From Streptomyces hoynatensis (lineage in GTDB: Bacteria; Actinomycetota; Actinomycetes; Streptomycetales; Streptomycetaceae): 64,000 bases of DNA. Where the stretch lies: NCBI RefSeq assembly GCF_003626535.1, contig NZ_RBAL01000009.1, forward strand, positions 62,001-126,000, read 5' to 3'. Under the pieces are notes generated by a model. It worked only from the letters and a program-made list of their open reading frames with translations. It did no database searches and was not told where the DNA came from. The position numbers were made by a program, and so were the translations under genes. This document shows positions 63,516-64,000 of the stretch, piece by piece; the stretch's first letter is position 1, and each line of letters begins with the position of its first letter.

Positions 63516-63636
63516 GGAGCGCGGAAGGACGCGGAAAGGGCGCGGAAGGGCAGGGGGAGACGCGGAAGGAACGCCCCGAAGGAGTGGGGAAGGAAAGCGG
63601 AACGGACATGGAAGGAACGGAAAGGGGGGCCGCTCC

Positions 63637-64000
63637 ATGACGCGGGTCCTGCTGATCGAGGACGATCCGGCCGTGCGGCGCGGGGTCTCGATGGCGCTGC
63701 GACGGCGCGGCCACGAGGTCGAGGCGGTCGGCACCGGCGAGGACGGGCTGGCGGCGCTGGCCGCCTCCGCGCCGGAGATCGTGCTGCTCGACCTGATGCT
63801 GCCCGGCATCAGCGGTCTTGAGGTGTGCCGGCGCATCCGCGAACTCGGCCAGGTGCCGCTGGTCATCCTCTCCGCGCGCGGCGACGACGTGGACGTCGTG
63901 GTGGGCCTGGAGGCCGGGGCCGACGACTACGTCGTCAAGCCCGCGGGCGGCGAGGTGATCGCGGCCCGCATGCGCGCCGTGCTGCGCCGGGTGGCGCCCT
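63637..64000 (+). CDS. Response regulator, receiver domain (partial)
   Basis: Cut by the window end after about 121 residues. MTRVLLIEDDPAVRRGVSMA (acidic pair), EIVLLDLMLPGISGLEVC (phosphorylated Asp), VILSARGDDVDVVVGLEAGA and DDYVVKP (conserved Lys) form a complete receiver domain of the OmpR/PhoB class, most like the AfsQ1/CseB group. The DNA-binding domain and any histidine kinase are outside. The A/G-rich gap before it (63516-63636) contains a GGGGGG Shine-Dalgarno. Confidence 0.9.
   Translation, partial: MTRVLLIEDDPAVRRGVSMALRRRGHEVEAVGTGEDGLAALAASAPEIVLLDLMLPGISGLEVCRRIRELGQVPLVILSARGDDVDVVVGLEAGADDYVVKPAGGEVIAARMRAVLRRVAP

Overview
The window looks like a chromosome segment of Streptomyces or a close relative: very high GC, strong third-position G/C bias, many GTG starts, AGGAGG-type ribosome binding sites, and a tandem glycine riboswitch in front of gcvT. 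Everything here was read from the sequence alone. Family names are recognised from motifs and gene order, and no search was run.

Positions 1 to about 42.4 kb are a siphovirus-type prophage whose left end lies outside the window. From left to right it carries: the end of a helicase-like replication ATPase; a DNA-modification block (a C5 cytosine methyltransferase, a VUT/YhhQ-type 7-deazaguanine precursor transporter and a DpdA-like transglycosylase); a leftward accessory module at 6.48-8.79 kb (a small putative toxin/antitoxin-like pair, a broken GIY-YIG gene, two Nudix genes, a ribbon-helix-helix regulator with three identical palindromes); many small overlapping genes (9.0-12.6 kb); a plasmid-like pair (a Spd/DUF2637-type membrane protein and an FtsK/TraB-type DNA translocase) followed directly by a 160-bp dyad-symmetric repeat array; further small genes, a lipoprotein and an HNH endonuclease; a complete head-tail-lysis operon (20.47-40.6 kb) with a glycosyltransferase inside the head-tail connector genes; and a tyrosine integrase (41.2-42.26 kb). 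Most genes overlap by 1-8 bases and read rightward.

From about 42.4 to 43.7 kb lies a boundary zone of small leftward genes under an XRE regulator, with dense palindromes and phased repeats. Then comes core chromosome: dps, two adjacent SseB-type genes, and riboswitch-gcvT-gcvH-sdaA. The glyA gene that usually sits between gcvH and sdaA in Streptomyces is absent.

49.8-52.8 kb is a graveyard of mobile DNA (IS4-type transposase, Tn3-type transposase and tyrosine recombinase fragments) surrounding a SAM methyltransferase. After it come a Ser/Thr kinase overlapping a NYN/PIN-like ribonuclease-FHA gene, an aminopeptidase P, a GNAT-SnoaL fusion divergent from a TetR regulator, a CapA-type protein, an SGNH lipoprotein overlapping an acyltransferase-3, a GerMN-like lipoprotein, and a response regulator cut by the window end.

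The least ordinary things here are the symmetric 12-half-site array at 16,040-16,200 next to a conjugation-type translocase in a phage, and the salvage-style 7-deazaguanine DNA-modification block.
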